Origin: UBA2897 sp036733925
Lineage (GTDB): Bacteria > Bacillota > Negativicutes > Selenomonadales > Selenomonadaceae
DNA length: 64,000 nt
Assembly: GCA_036733925.1 (NCBI GenBank)
Contig: DAIMZO010000004.1
Coordinates: 36,725 to 100,724, forward strand
Direction: 5' to 3'
Part shown: positions 42,208 through 51,547 of the stretch, piece by piece
How positions within the stretch are numbered: the stretch's first letter is position 1
Layout of the letters: every line of letters begins with the position of its first letter
The notes under the pieces: model-generated
What the model was told of the DNA's origin: nothing
What the model saw: only the letters and a program-made list of their open reading frames with translations
Database searches by the model: none
Made by a program: the position numbers and the translations under genes

Positions 42208-42252
42208 TTTTGAAAAAAATTCAGGCAGAAGTGCCATGACAGCACTCCTGCC
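42208..42252 (-). terminator. Terminator after flgE
   Basis: GGCAG-A-AGTGC (42224-42234) pairs with its complement at 42242-42252, followed on the minus strand after four bases by seven T. It divides the motility block into two transcription units, unless read through. Confidence 0.8.
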
Positions 42253-42283
42253 CAAATTTTCCGTTCAGAATCACGTTCTCCGA

Positions 42284-43687
42284 TTACTGTTTCATATTGA
42301 TCAGTGTCTGGAGCATCTCATCACCGACCGTGATGATCTTCGAATTCGACTGGAAGCCGCGCTGCGTGATGATCATATTCGTGAACTCATCAGAGATGTC
42401 GACATTCGACATTTCGAGCGCGGAAGGCGTGATCGTGACGCCGAGATCCGAAGCCGTCTTGACATTCGCCGTGCCGGAGTTGTTCGAGACCTGATAGAGG
42501 CTGCTGCCCGTCTTCTCAAGGCCCGACGCATTCGTGAACTGTGCAATCGCAATCTGTGCCTCGGTCTGCTTGACGCCGTTCGTATAGGTGCCTGTAATCG
42601 TGCCGGATTTGTCGATGCTGACGCTCGAAAGCGTGCCAGCTGCATGGCCGTCCGTCGTGCCATTGACCGTCGAGCTGCCCGAATACTGCGTCAGCGACGT
42701 CAGGTCGAGCGTAACCGTCTGCCCCGTCTTCGAGCCGTTGGTCAGCGTCAAGGTCGCCGTCTCCCCTCCGGAAACATATTTGCCGCTCGTGTCGAACTGC
42801 AGCGTAACCGGCTTCATCTCGACCGTCGTCTTCGAGCCATCGCTCTCCGGGAGTTCTTCACTTTTTTCAGCCGGGTCAGCTTTGACCGAAACCGTCCACG
42901 CATTGCCGATCTTGCCAGTCGCATCCGTCTTCGTCTTCGTGAAGTAGACCGGAACGCTGTGCGCGTTGCCGAGGCTGTCGTAGACCGTCAACGTCGTCGT
43001 GACCGGCAGGCTGTAGCCGACCGTATAGGTTCCCGATGTCTCCGTCACCGTGGAACCGTCACTCATCGTGAGAGTCACCGGGCTTGATGAGTCAGCCGTT
43101 GCCGTGTTCACAGACGTTGAACCCTGCATGATTTTCGTTACGGTCAGTGCCGCCGCATTCAGATTGTTCGCATAAGTACCGACAGACGTTGCCTTTGAAG
43201 CCATGCTCTTGCCAGACGGGATCTGGATATTCGTCACGCTGCCGCTCGTGTTGAGCACACCGTCCTTCGCCATCCAGCCCTGCACATACATGCCGGAGGA
43301 CGGCAACGTGTAGTTGCCGTCCTCATCGAACTGGAACGCACCGTTGCGCGTATAATAGGTCTCATTGCCGCTCTTCACGACGAACAGGCCGTTGCCGGAA
43401 AGCGCGAGATCCGTGTTCTTGCCCGTCGACTGCACGGAACCGTCCGTGAACAGCAGGTCAATCGAGCCGACGCCCGTTCCGAGGCCAATCTGCTTCGGGT
43501 TCGTACCGCCGACGGTATCCGTCGCGGACGACGCGCTCGAAAGCGTCTGCGAGATCATATCTTCAAAATTCACGCGGCTGGATTTATAGCCCGTCGTGTT
43601 GACGTTTGCGATGTTGTTTCCGATGACATCCATGCGCGTCTGATGGGATTTCAGACCGGATACCCCGGAGAAAAGTGAACGCATCAT
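42284..43687 (-). CDS. flgE: Flagellar hook protein FlgE
   Basis: 467-residue structural protein of the hook. N-terminal rod/hook motif MRSLFSGVSGLKSHQTRMD and the ANVNTTGYKSSRVNFEDM signature; C-terminal heptad helix ELSNVDISDEF-like MSNVDISDEFTNMIITQRGFQSNS. The middle holds Thr/Ser-rich hook domains. The first of two adjacent ATGs is used; AAGGAAG lies upstream. It is the last gene before a terminator. The rod proteins FlgF/FlgG are not in the window. Confidence 0.95.
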   Translation of the reverse strand: MMRSLFSGVSGLKSHQTRMDVIGNNIANVNTTGYKSSRVNFEDMISQTLSSASSATDTVGGTNPKQIGLGTGVGSIDLLFTDGSVQSTGKNTDLALSGNGLFVVKSGNETYYTRNGAFQFDEDGNYTLPSSGMYVQGWMAKDGVLNTSGSVTNIQIPSGKSMASKATSVGTYANNLNAAALTVTKIMQGSTSVNTATADSSSPVTLTMSDGSTVTETSGTYTVGYSLPVTTTLTVYDSLGNAHSVPVYFTKTKTDATGKIGNAWTVSVKADPAEKSEELPESDGSKTTVEMKPVTLQFDTSGKYVSGGETATLTLTNGSKTGQTVTLDLTSLTQYSGSSTVNGTTDGHAAGTLSSVSIDKSGTITGTYTNGVKQTEAQIAIAQFTNASGLEKTGSSLYQVSNNSGTANVKTASDLGVTITPSALEMSNVDISDEFTNMIITQRGFQSNSKIITVGDEMLQTLINMKQ

Positions 43688-43791
43688 GAGGAAAACTTCC
43701 TTTCTGTATTCTGTTCTGCATCGTCACGCGCAATCCCATCGAGATGCTTCTGTCGTTCGGCATCCCGAAGTTTCCCGTAGGTCCAACTCCA

Positions 43792-44187
43792 TTACAGGAT
43801 TGCCGCGCTGTCGATGTTCGTGAAAATATTTTCTTTTGCCTGGCTGCCGTCCATGGCCGTAATCACAGTCCGGTTCGCGACGCTTACCACGAGGGCGATA
43901 CCGCCCAGATAGATCAAGGACTCCCGCGCGCCCTTCTTGGACATCGCATCGACCGTCCGATCGAGTTTCGCAAGATCTTGATCGCTCAGATTCAGATTTC
44001 TCGTCCGCATCCGCTCAAGCGCATGCTGGGAAAAGCTCACCTGATTTTTCGCGTCCTCGTAGATCTTCGCAAAGCTCTGGGAACCTGCCGTTCCCGTGGT
44101 TCTGCTCCGCGCGTACGCCGCATGATTGCTGTGATTGTCGATAGGCAGGAGCGGCTGTGACGAAAAGAAAATGCGTGAATCCGCCAT
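43792..44187 (-). CDS. Flagellar operon protein of the TIGR02530 family
   Basis: 131-residue protein of the Firmicute flagellar operon family TIGR02530. The core FSQHALERMRTRNLNLSDQDLAKL, followed by DAMSKKGARESL and a hydrophobic ALVVSVANRTVITAMD, is characteristic. It lies between flgD and flgE as in other Firmicutes. Its biochemical role is unknown; it has no signal peptide or membrane helix. Confidence 0.85.
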   Translation of the reverse strand: MADSRIFFSSQPLLPIDNHSNHAAYARSRTTGTAGSQSFAKIYEDAKNQVSFSQHALERMRTRNLNLSDQDLAKLDRTVDAMSKKGARESLIYLGGIALVVSVANRTVITAMDGSQAKENIFTNIDSAAIL

Positions 44188-44208
44188 TTTCCCTGCCTCC
44201 TGTATATC

Positions 44209-44724
44209 TTACTTCGACTTGCCGATCAGCGTCAGGTCGCTGGCTGCTACCGTATAGGTCTTGCCATCGGTCGCCTTGACGACGAGGCTTGCCGTATCGT
44301 CCTTCATCTTGACGCCTTCGACGGTGCCCGTCATCGTCTGCTTGTCCTGCTCCCAGCCGACCGTCTGGCCGATCAGGCCGCTCGCCTTGCTCGCGGTCAG
44401 GATGGACGAAATGCTCGAGACCGTATTCGAGACGGTCGTGAGCCCTTCCGCGACGTTCGTCATCTGCTCGAGCGCGGAGAACTGCGCGAGCTGCGAAAGG
44501 TACTCGCTGTTATCCTGCGGGTCGAGCGGATCCTGATACTTCATCTGCGTCACGAGCAGTTCCAGGAATGCGTCCTTGCCGAGCGTGCTGTTCGACGAAC
44601 TCGATGTCGAGGACGTCGAAGATGTGGACGAACTGGACGAGGAAGATTTCTCCGCATTATACTGGGAAACCGTCTTCGTCACGCCGTCTACGGTTATCGT
44701 ATTGAGCGAGGTCGAATCCGACAT
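44209..44724 (-). CDS. flgD: Flagellar hook capping protein FlgD
   Basis: 171-residue scaffold that caps the growing hook. Family core: GKDAFLELLVTQMKYQDPLDPQDNSEYLSQLAQFSALEQM in shorter form visible from residue 50 on. A Ser/Thr-only run of about 20 residues precedes it, unusual in composition. The protein is short, lacking most of the C-terminal Ig-like domain found in enterobacterial FlgD. The ATG at 44724 is chosen because GGGAGG lies seven bases upstream. Confidence 0.92.
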   Translation of the reverse strand: MSDSTSLNTITVDGVTKTVSQYNAEKSSSSSSSTSSTSSTSSSSNSTLGKDAFLELLVTQMKYQDPLDPQDNSEYLSQLAQFSALEQMTNVAEGLTTVSNTVSSISSILTASKASGLIGQTVGWEQDKQTMTGTVEGVKMKDDTASLVVKATDGKTYTVAASDLTLIGKSK

Positions 44725-44760
44725 CGTTATCCCTCCCATCTTTTCTTTCCGAAAATAAAA

Positions 44761-46569
44761 TCATACGCGATAGTCCACACCGGTCGGCGAAACCATATCG
44801 GTCTGCTGAGCGAGCGCCGCCTGAAGGTCTTGTTCGTCCTCAAAGGCATCGACGCTCTCCTGCGTGCTGCGCATCGCATGCTGGCCGCTGCCCTGCTGCT
44901 GGCCCTGCTGGCCGCTCTGCTGCGGCAGGCCGCCATCCGCAAGACCCGCGTAGACTTCGACATGGTCAACCTTGATGCCCTGATTGTTGAGTTCTGTACG
45001 GAGCTGGCTCAAGGAGTTCTCGATAATCGTACGAACCTGTGCGTTGTCGCTGTGGAACGATGCGTTGACGCTGCCATCCGCCGAGACCGAAACCTTCAGC
45101 GTCAGATTGCCAAGGTGCTCCGGTTTCAGATGGATGACCATCTGCGTGTCCTCACCGCGACGGATGAGCCGCGCCTGATTGACGATCTGCTGCGTGATCT
45201 GGTAATCCGTCCGCGCCGTCGGCTGCGTCTGTGAGGCATCCTGCGTGCCGCTGATGCTCGCTTGCACCGCCTGCTGGAATGTGCTGACGCCAGTCGACGA
45301 ATTGGTGGAATGGCTCTGCGTCACCGCCTCAGCCTTCCCCGTTTCCTGCGCGCCAGCCTGATCCTGTCCCGTGGACGGATTATCATCTTCGGACTGCGTT
45401 CCTTTCGGGGAAAGCACCGCCTGCTGCAGCACATTTCCTGCGTCCTCTCCGCTGCTTCCCTGCACGGCATCCGCAGAATTTGCGGAATCCGCCGGACTCT
45501 GCTGCTGCAGTTCCTGCGGTGCTCCCACCGATACAGCCTCCACTTGCCCCGTGATCTTGGAAAGATCCGCGACCTGTGCAGAAGTCATGGTGGATGCTTC
45601 CAAAGGATCCGTCGTGACAGCGGTTACAGCCGGAGATATCTGTGAAACTGCAGCCGAGTCAGCAGGAACCGTTTCAGCAGCCGTCTGCTGCGTCTGATGG
45701 AACAGCTTCGATAGTGCCGAATTGGTCTGCACGGTGCTTCCCGCGCCGCTCTTGGCCTGCAGGATGACTGGGCTTGCCAGGCTCTGCAGCGCAGCCGTCT
45801 GTTCTGCAGGAACGTCCGGTTCTGAAAGCATGGACACGACCGCATTCTGCGCGTCCTGCATGTTCTGCGTGGACGAGGCGTCAGCAGCAACCATCATATT
45901 GACAGCGGCCTGCACGCCTTTTGCCTCCCTTGCTTCTGTTGTCTGCCATCCCTGGCCGGATAGGACTTTGAGCATATCCTGCCCTTTATTCGACGCCTCC
46001 TCCGACTGCGGGAGAAGCGTCTGCAAGGCCGGATTGGCGGTCTCCTCCGCAGCTGTCGGAATGGCCTGTGCGCCGTTTTCCTGCAATCCATCTTTCTCAG
46101 TCACGGCTGCCGCAGCCAGCGTTTCCGCCGGCTGTTCCTGCATCGTGAGCATCGAAAAAAGCAGGTTCACATACTGCGTTGTCTGCGCGCTGGCCTTTTC
46201 CGCCTTGCTGTCATCTTCCGCATCCTGTTCTGGCGCCGGCGTCTCCGCCTGTTTCTGTGCCACATCCCTGGCATTCTTCTGCGCCGCATCCCTGCTTTCT
46301 GCGTCTGCTTTCCCGATAACCTGTTTTCTCTGCGCGACCTGCACATCCTTGCTGTCCGCGCTGTCCTTCACCGGATTCTCCGGTGCCGCTGCGTCATCCT
46401 GAACGCTCTGGCCGGCAGAACCATTCCGCGCCGAAACGCGGTTCAGCGTCTGCCCGAAGGCATTGCTGGAAGCATCCGTGTTCTTGGAAGAACCAAGTCC
46501 CGTTGTCTTGAGTGCTGTCTGCGCGGAAACCTGCACCTTGAGCAGGTTCGCGATATTCGTATCTGCCAT
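44761..46569 (-). CDS. fliK: Flagellar hook-length control protein FliK
   Basis: 602 residues. The N-terminal 440 residues are Ala/Gln/Ser/Glu-rich and disordered, as expected for the molecular ruler; the C-terminal FliK domain has MVIHLKPEHLGNLTLKVSV and AQVRTIIENSLSQLRTELNNQGI in separate blocks, which is the substrate-specificity switch region. It ends hook growth by acting on FlhB. It is preceded by a sigma28-like promoter and followed by flgD. Confidence 0.92.
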   Translation of the reverse strand: MADTNIANLLKVQVSAQTALKTTGLGSSKNTDASSNAFGQTLNRVSARNGSAGQSVQDDAAAPENPVKDSADSKDVQVAQRKQVIGKADAESRDAAQKNARDVAQKQAETPAPEQDAEDDSKAEKASAQTTQYVNLLFSMLTMQEQPAETLAAAAVTEKDGLQENGAQAIPTAAEETANPALQTLLPQSEEASNKGQDMLKVLSGQGWQTTEAREAKGVQAAVNMMVAADASSTQNMQDAQNAVVSMLSEPDVPAEQTAALQSLASPVILQAKSGAGSTVQTNSALSKLFHQTQQTAAETVPADSAAVSQISPAVTAVTTDPLEASTMTSAQVADLSKITGQVEAVSVGAPQELQQQSPADSANSADAVQGSSGEDAGNVLQQAVLSPKGTQSEDDNPSTGQDQAGAQETGKAEAVTQSHSTNSSTGVSTFQQAVQASISGTQDASQTQPTARTDYQITQQIVNQARLIRRGEDTQMVIHLKPEHLGNLTLKVSVSADGSVNASFHSDNAQVRTIIENSLSQLRTELNNQGIKVDHVEVYAGLADGGLPQQSGQQGQQQGSGQHAMRSTQESVDAFEDEQDLQAALAQQTDMVSPTGVDYRV

Positions 46570-46611
46570 AGATTCACCTCCCTTCGCTGCTGAAATCTTT
46601 GCTCAAAAAAT

Positions 46612-46638
46612 ATATCGTCGGATTGTCCACGGAACTTA
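46612..46638 (-). promoter_or_regulatory. Sigma28-type promoter before fliK
   Basis: On the minus strand TAAG and GACGATAT are 15 bases apart, matching the flagellar sigma consensus TAAA-N15-GCCGATAA/T with few differences. It lies 43 bases before the fliK ATG in a 101-base gap after motE. Confidence 0.6.
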
Positions 46639-46670
46639 AACCCAACGATATACGGAACCCCCATGATTCT

Positions 46671-47270
46671 TCAATTCTGCCCATTCTGGCCGCTCGTGCC
46701 CTGCTGCTGATTATCGCCGGCATCGGTCGGCGTCATCTGCTTCTTCTTGCCCTCGTAAATCAGCTGCGTCAAGCGGCCGGCCTTCGACGGCTGGAATGCG
46801 GACAGGACTTTCGCTGCCTGCCCCTCGTCCATGCGCTGAAGGATGGCGACGCAGAGATCGTCATCAAGCGTGTCCATCGCGCTCGCGGCGTCCTGCGGTT
46901 TCATATTGTTGTAGAGGCGGGCGAGCTTCGTCACGCGTTTGCGCTCAGCATCCTCGCGTTCCTTCTGCTGTTTCTCGATATCCTTCTGCGAGATCTTCGT
47001 CTGCTTCTGTTTCTGCTGATCTTCCTGTGCCGCCGGATCTTCTACGGACGAGCTGTCCGCCTCAACCGCCGGCTCTTTCGGCGCTGGCTTCACGAAATAC
47101 CGGCCGATGACCGGTAGGTTGTAGAGCCCGAACTTCTCGTTCGCGTCCTGCGTATTGAAGATGCGCAGATAGATACCGAGTGCAAAACCACCGACGATCA
47201 AAGCCAGAAGCAGCAAAAGGATGATGAATCCCTTGAAAAACTTCTTGACCTTCTGTTTCTTTTCGGCCAT
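46671..47270 (-). CDS. motE: MotE/YlxF-like membrane protein
   Basis: 199 residues: a basic start, one membrane helix (about 12-33), a charged coiled coil rich in Gln, Lys and Glu (about 75-115), and a MgtE-N-like helical domain (LYNNMKPQDAASAMDTLDDDL, ILQRMDEGQAAKVLSAF) near the C-terminus. This is the layout of Firmicute YlxF/MotE proteins. Such proteins lie between fliJ and fliK and are thought to chaperone or support stator units. The short name follows this family and is less certain than the fold. Confidence 0.82.
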   Translation of the reverse strand: MAEKKQKVKKFFKGFIILLLLLALIVGGFALGIYLRIFNTQDANEKFGLYNLPVIGRYFVKPAPKEPAVEADSSSVEDPAAQEDQQKQKQTKISQKDIEKQQKEREDAERKRVTKLARLYNNMKPQDAASAMDTLDDDLCVAILQRMDEGQAAKVLSAFQPSKAGRLTQLIYEGKKKQMTPTDAGDNQQQGTSGQNGQN

Positions 47271-47298
47271 GTCTCCCCCTGCCTTCTCCTAGGTTCCC

Positions 47299-47928
47299 TT
47301 ATCGATAAAGATCGAGCACCTTGTTCACATAGTTCTGCGTCTCGCGGTATGGCGGCACGCCGCCGTAATCCTTGACGGCCTGTGGGCCGGCATTGTACGC
47401 GGCGACAGCCTTGCGCACATCGCCGCCGAACGTATCGAGCATCTCGCGCAGGTATTTTGCTCCGCCCTCGATGTTCTGACGCTCGTCGTACGGGTTGACG
47501 CCGAGCCCCTCAGCCGTCCCCGGCATGAGCTGCATGACGCCGATGGCACCGGCCGGTGACGTGGCCGACTGGTTCCCGCCGGATTCCACCTCAGCGACCG
47601 CAGAAACGAGCTTCGGGTCGACCTGATATTTCTGCGCAGCCTCCTGAATCAGATTCGAGAGCGTCGGATTTGCCGGCGGCAGATCCGCATCGAGGGCCGG
47701 CGCGGCAGACTGCGTCTCCGCCGCCTGCGTCCCTGTTGCATTTACGGCGGCAGAACTCTGTGCGGACGGATTGCTCTCGTGCACGGCCTGCGTCTTTCCG
47801 CCCTTATCGATTTCCTTCTGCAAGGTGCTGCCGAAATCCATGCCCGGCACGCCGCCGGGAATCCCGAACTTCTGCTGGATGGCCGCAATGCGCGCCTGAA
47901 TCTCATGGACGCCGTTCAAGTTGATCAT
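47299..47928 (-). CDS. Flagellar-cluster lytic transglycosylase (SLT domain)
   Basis: 209 residues. The C-terminal 115 residues form an SLT lytic transglycosylase: catalytic glutamate in VAEVESGGNQ, then GVMQLMPGTAEGLGV and VAAYNAGPQAVKDYGG. The N-terminal part is low in complexity and has no normal signal peptide, so export through the flagellar system is likely. It would open peptidoglycan for rod passage, replacing the FlgJ enzyme domain. Its start overlaps the end of fliJ by four bases. Confidence 0.9.
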   Translation of the reverse strand: MINLNGVHEIQARIAAIQQKFGIPGGVPGMDFGSTLQKEIDKGGKTQAVHESNPSAQSSAAVNATGTQAAETQSAAPALDADLPPANPTLSNLIQEAAQKYQVDPKLVSAVAEVESGGNQSATSPAGAIGVMQLMPGTAEGLGVNPYDERQNIEGGAKYLREMLDTFGGDVRKAVAAYNAGPQAVKDYGGVPPYRETQNYVNKVLDLYR

Positions 47929-48386
47929 GAAGCCGCTTCCTTTCTGCGCATGACGAGCTGCTGCCCGAGCTCATCGAGCACCTTCTGCTCCTCATGCATA
48001 ACTTCCTCTTTGTATTCCTGCCATTTCCGGTCTTTGAGCTGCTCGATGCTCTTGAGGTAGCGCATGACCTCCATGAGTGCCTTGAGTTTTTTCTGCTTTT
48101 CGGCGCGGCTCTGCAGAATCAGGTTGTTCTGCATCTCGATCTGCTCGCGCTTCCACGCGAAAAAGCTGTTGAACTGCATGATGCGGCCGACCTTGACGCG
48201 CGTCCCCTCGCGGGAAATCTTCTCGTAGTCGCGCTGCCCCTGCTGCATCTCATCGAGCAGCATCTGCAGATGCGCGCGCTGATCCTCGAGCTTCCGCGTG
48301 GCTTCCGCGTAGGCGGCCTCTGCGTCCTCTTTCTTCATGCGCGTGACCTTCAGCAATGTCTCGAGCTGAAACTTGAATTTCTTCAT
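47925..48386 (-). CDS. fliJ: Flagellar export chaperone FliJ
   Basis: 153-residue coiled-coil protein with typical FliJ opening FKFQLETLLKVTRMKKEDAE. It is a central stalk of the export ATPase and escorts chaperones. It lies six bases after fliI, as in nearly all Firmicutes. Confidence 0.92.
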   Translation of the reverse strand: MKKFKFQLETLLKVTRMKKEDAEAAYAEATRKLEDQRAHLQMLLDEMQQGQRDYEKISREGTRVKVGRIMQFNSFFAWKREQIEMQNNLILQSRAEKQKKLKALMEVMRYLKSIEQLKDRKWQEYKEEVMHEEQKVLDELGQQLVMRRKEAAS

Positions 48387-48391
48387 CTATC

Positions 48392-49705
48392 TCATCCCGT
48401 GATGCTTTCGAGCTTCTTCTCCGTGTCCTCATAGCTGTCGACCTCAAAGATTCCCTGACAGAGGAAAGCGTTGATGGCATCGATCTTCTCGATGGATTCG
48501 TCGATCTTCGCGCTCGAACCCTTGACGTACGCACCGATATGGATGAGGTCTTCTGCGTCGCGGTAGACCGCCATGAGCTGGCGCATGCGCTGCGCAGCCT
48601 GCAAGTGCTCCTTCGTGACGACATCGCCCATGACACGGCTGACACTCGTCATGATGTCGATGGCCGGGAAATGGTTCTGCGCGGCGATATCGCGCGACAA
48701 CACGATATGTCCGTCGAGGATGGAACGGACCGCATCAGCAATCGGCTCATTCATGTCGTCACCGTCGACGAGCACCGTGTAGATGCCGGTGATCGAGCCC
48801 TTGTCGCTCGTGCCGGCGCGCTCGAGCAGCTTCGGCAGCATCGCGAATACCGACGGCGTGTAGCCGCGCGTCGCCGGCGGCTCGCCGACAGTCAGGCCGA
48901 CCTCGCGCTGCGCCATCGCGAAGCGCGTGACGGAATCCATCATCAGGATGACCTTGTGCCCCTGGTCGCGGAAGTACTCCGCGATGGCCGTCGCGGTCAT
49001 CGCGCCCTTGATGCGGACGAGCGCCGGCTGATCCGAGGTCGCGACAACGACGACGGAGCGCTTCATGCCCTCCTCGCCGAGATCACGCTCGATGAAGTCG
49101 CGGACCTCACGGCCGCGCTCGCCGACGAGCGCAATGACGCTGATATCCGCCTCGGTGTTCCGCGCAATCATCGAGAGCAGCGTGGATTTCCCGACACCGG
49201 AACCAGCCATGATGCCGATACGCTGCCCTTCGCCCATCGTGATCAGGCCGTCGATGGCCCGCACGCCGACGTAGAGGCTGTTATGGATGCGCGGCCGCTT
49301 CAATGGATCTGGCGGAGCTGCCTGCAATGGATATTCCTTTTCCGAGAGGATTGGCCCCTTGCCGTCCATCGGGTTCCCGAGGCCGTCGAGCACCCGGCCG
49401 AGCAGCTCGCGGCCGACCTTGACGCGGAGCGTCTTCTGCGCCGAGACCACTTCGCAGCCCGGGCCGATGCCGCGCATCTCGCCGATCGGCATCAGCATGA
49501 CATAGCCCTCGCGGAACCCGACGACCTCCGCAGGCAGAGGCGGCACATTCGGGAAATGCGAGCTCACATAGCAGAGTTCCCCGACGCTGACCGTCGGCCC
49601 CTGCGACTCGATGACAAGGCCGATGACCTGCGTGACCTTGCCCGTGAGCTTCATCGTATGGCAGCCCGCAATCGCTTCTTTATATTTCTGAACATCAATC
49701 TGCAT
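48392..49705 (-). CDS. fliI: Flagellum-specific export ATPase FliI
   Basis: 437-residue hexameric ATPase of the F1/V1 type. P-loop GIMAGSGVGKSTLL near residue 160, family core LVGERGREVRDFIE, Walker B VILMMDSVTRFAMAQRE and signature PPATRGYTPSVFAMLP. It energises delivery of export substrates and works with FliH and FliJ encoded on both sides. Confidence 0.95.
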   Translation of the reverse strand: MQIDVQKYKEAIAGCHTMKLTGKVTQVIGLVIESQGPTVSVGELCYVSSHFPNVPPLPAEVVGFREGYVMLMPIGEMRGIGPGCEVVSAQKTLRVKVGRELLGRVLDGLGNPMDGKGPILSEKEYPLQAAPPDPLKRPRIHNSLYVGVRAIDGLITMGEGQRIGIMAGSGVGKSTLLSMIARNTEADISVIALVGERGREVRDFIERDLGEEGMKRSVVVVATSDQPALVRIKGAMTATAIAEYFRDQGHKVILMMDSVTRFAMAQREVGLTVGEPPATRGYTPSVFAMLPKLLERAGTSDKGSITGIYTVLVDGDDMNEPIADAVRSILDGHIVLSRDIAAQNHFPAIDIMTSVSRVMGDVVTKEHLQAAQRMRQLMAVYRDAEDLIHIGAYVKGSSAKIDESIEKIDAINAFLCQGIFEVDSYEDTEKKLESITG

Positions 49706-49719
49706 ATCCCATGCTTCCC

Positions 49720-50526
49720 CTATGCCATGACATCCCGTACCGCCTGCTTCACGGCCTCAATCTGCGTCAAAAGCCGCGCGTCGACGCTGCCGTTCGGCGT
49801 CTCGATCATGCAGTCGCCGGGCTTCAGCGCCTCATCCGACTGGATCTCGAGGCTCGTATCGCCGCCCGGCAGCATGCTGCGGAATTCATCGCGCGCCATG
49901 AGCACCATGTCGTAGGCGTCCGGTGGGACATGCACGACAATCTCCTTCTGATCCTTGACCTGCGAGATTGCATTGCGGACGACCGGCAGAACGACCTGCG
50001 GCACATCGATGAAATGCTGCGGCAGGATCTTTTCGACGGCCGCCATCGCGATCGTGACGATCTGCTCCTCAGCATGCTGCACGTAGTCCTGCGCGGCTTC
50101 TTTCGCGTCCCGCAGCGTCTTTTCGGCCTTGGCATTGGCCGCGTTCATCGCGTCGGCCATGTCCTTCTTCGCCTGCTCAGTCCCCTCTGCCTTCCCTTCG
50201 GCAAAGCCCTCGTCGTGTCCCTGCTGGCGGGCCTCCTCGCGCTGCGCATCGATTTCTGCCTGCACCTCATTCATGCGCTTGTCGTAGTCGGTCTGCGCAT
50301 TCTGCCGCAGGATATCGGCCTGCACCTGTGCGTCGCGCAGCAGCTGGTTCGCGCGATCCTCTTTCGCCGCGATCTCCTGCAGCATCGCCGCGCGCGTCTC
50401 ATCATTGAAGTCGTCATTCTCCGTTTCGGCATTGCCATCGGCGGCCACGGGTTCCGGGGCTGCCTTCGGCGTCTCGATGGCGCGCGGGTCGTCCTTGAAT
50501 ACCGGCGCCTTGATGACCTTAGACAA
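49720..50526 (-). CDS. fliH: Flagellar assembly protein FliH
   Basis: 268-residue regulator of the export ATPase. A long Ala/Glu/Gln-rich coiled coil (about 50-135) leads to the FliH/V-type E subunit domain (AMAAVEKILPQHFIDVP and VHVPPDAYDMVL). The start is TTG within the last codons of fliG, with GGGGA upstream, so translation is coupled. Alternative starts are not better supported. Confidence 0.92.
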   Translation of the reverse strand: MSKVIKAPVFKDDPRAIETPKAAPEPVAADGNAETENDDFNDETRAAMLQEIAAKEDRANQLLRDAQVQADILRQNAQTDYDKRMNEVQAEIDAQREEARQQGHDEGFAEGKAEGTEQAKKDMADAMNAANAKAEKTLRDAKEAAQDYVQHAEEQIVTIAMAAVEKILPQHFIDVPQVVLPVVRNAISQVKDQKEIVVHVPPDAYDMVLMARDEFRSMLPGGDTSLEIQSDEALKPGDCMIETPNGSVDARLLTQIEAVKQAVRDVMA

Positions 50527-51544
50527 TCATCTCGTCCCCCTTGCCGTGCGCGACCACAATCTCGCCCTTGTCCTCGAGGTTGCGGATGATGCCGACGATT
50601 TTCTGCTGTGCCTCCTCGACATCGCGGATCTTGACCGGACCCATGAACTCGATTTCCTCGCGCAGCATATCGCCGGCGCGCTTCGACATGTTCTTGTAGA
50701 CCTTGTCGGCCACTTCCTTCGGCGTTGCCTTGAGCGCGAGCGAAAGGTCTTTCGTGTCGACACCGCGCAGCACGAGCTGCAGTGAGCGGTCGTCGAGCTG
50801 CACGATGTCCTCGAACACGAACATGCGCTTCTTGATCTCCTCTGCGAGCTCCGGCGAGTCGACCTCGAGCTGTTCGAGGATGGATTTCTCGGTCGTGCGG
50901 TCGACGTTGTTGAGCACGTCGACGATGGACTGGATGCCGCCAGCCGACGTGAAATCCTGCGTGACGAGCGACGAGAGCTTGCGCTCGAGCACGCGCTCGA
51001 CCTCGCGGATGATTTCCGGCGACGTGCGATCCATCTGCGCGATGCGCTTCGCGACATCCGCCTGCGCGTCCGGGGACAGCGCGGACAGGACGGTCGCGGC
51101 CTGATCCGGCTCGAGATAGGCCATGATCAGCGCAATGGTCTGCGGATGCTCGTTCTGGATGAAGTTCAGCAGCTGAGACGGATCCGTCTTGCGCAGGAAG
51201 TCGAACGGGCGCACCTGCAGGCTCGTCGTGAGACGGCTGATGATCTCGTTGGCCTTCTCGGCGCCGAGCGCCTTCTCGAGCACGCCCTGCGCGTATTCGA
51301 GGCCGCCAGTCGAGATGTAGTCCTTCGCCATCGCCATCTGGTAGAATTCGCTGATGACGGCCTGCTTCTGCTCTGCGCTGACCTGCTTGTGGTTCGCGAT
51401 GCCAAGCGTAATCTTCTCAATCTCATCATCGTCGAGGTGCTGAAAGAGCTTCGCGGAATACTCAGGCCCCAGAGCGATGAACAATACCGCGGCTTTCTCC
51501 TCGTTGGAGAGCTCCTGTTCGCTTTCTCCGTACATGTCTGCCAT
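50519..51544 (-). CDS. fliG: Flagellar motor switch protein FliG
   Basis: 341-residue rotor protein that meets the stator. Domains N, M and C are recognisable by LSNEEKAAVLFIALG, HPQTIALIMAYLEP (EHPQ motif) and MFVFEDIVQLDDRSLQ; the charged torque helix residues lie in that last region. Order fliF-fliG-fliH is standard. It has a GGAGG site upstream. Confidence 0.96.
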   Translation of the reverse strand: MADMYGESEQELSNEEKAAVLFIALGPEYSAKLFQHLDDDEIEKITLGIANHKQVSAEQKQAVISEFYQMAMAKDYISTGGLEYAQGVLEKALGAEKANEIISRLTTSLQVRPFDFLRKTDPSQLLNFIQNEHPQTIALIMAYLEPDQAATVLSALSPDAQADVAKRIAQMDRTSPEIIREVERVLERKLSSLVTQDFTSAGGIQSIVDVLNNVDRTTEKSILEQLEVDSPELAEEIKKRMFVFEDIVQLDDRSLQLVLRGVDTKDLSLALKATPKEVADKVYKNMSKRAGDMLREEIEFMGPVKIRDVEEAQQKIVGIIRNLEDKGEIVVAHGKGDEMIV

Positions 51545-51547
51545 AGC

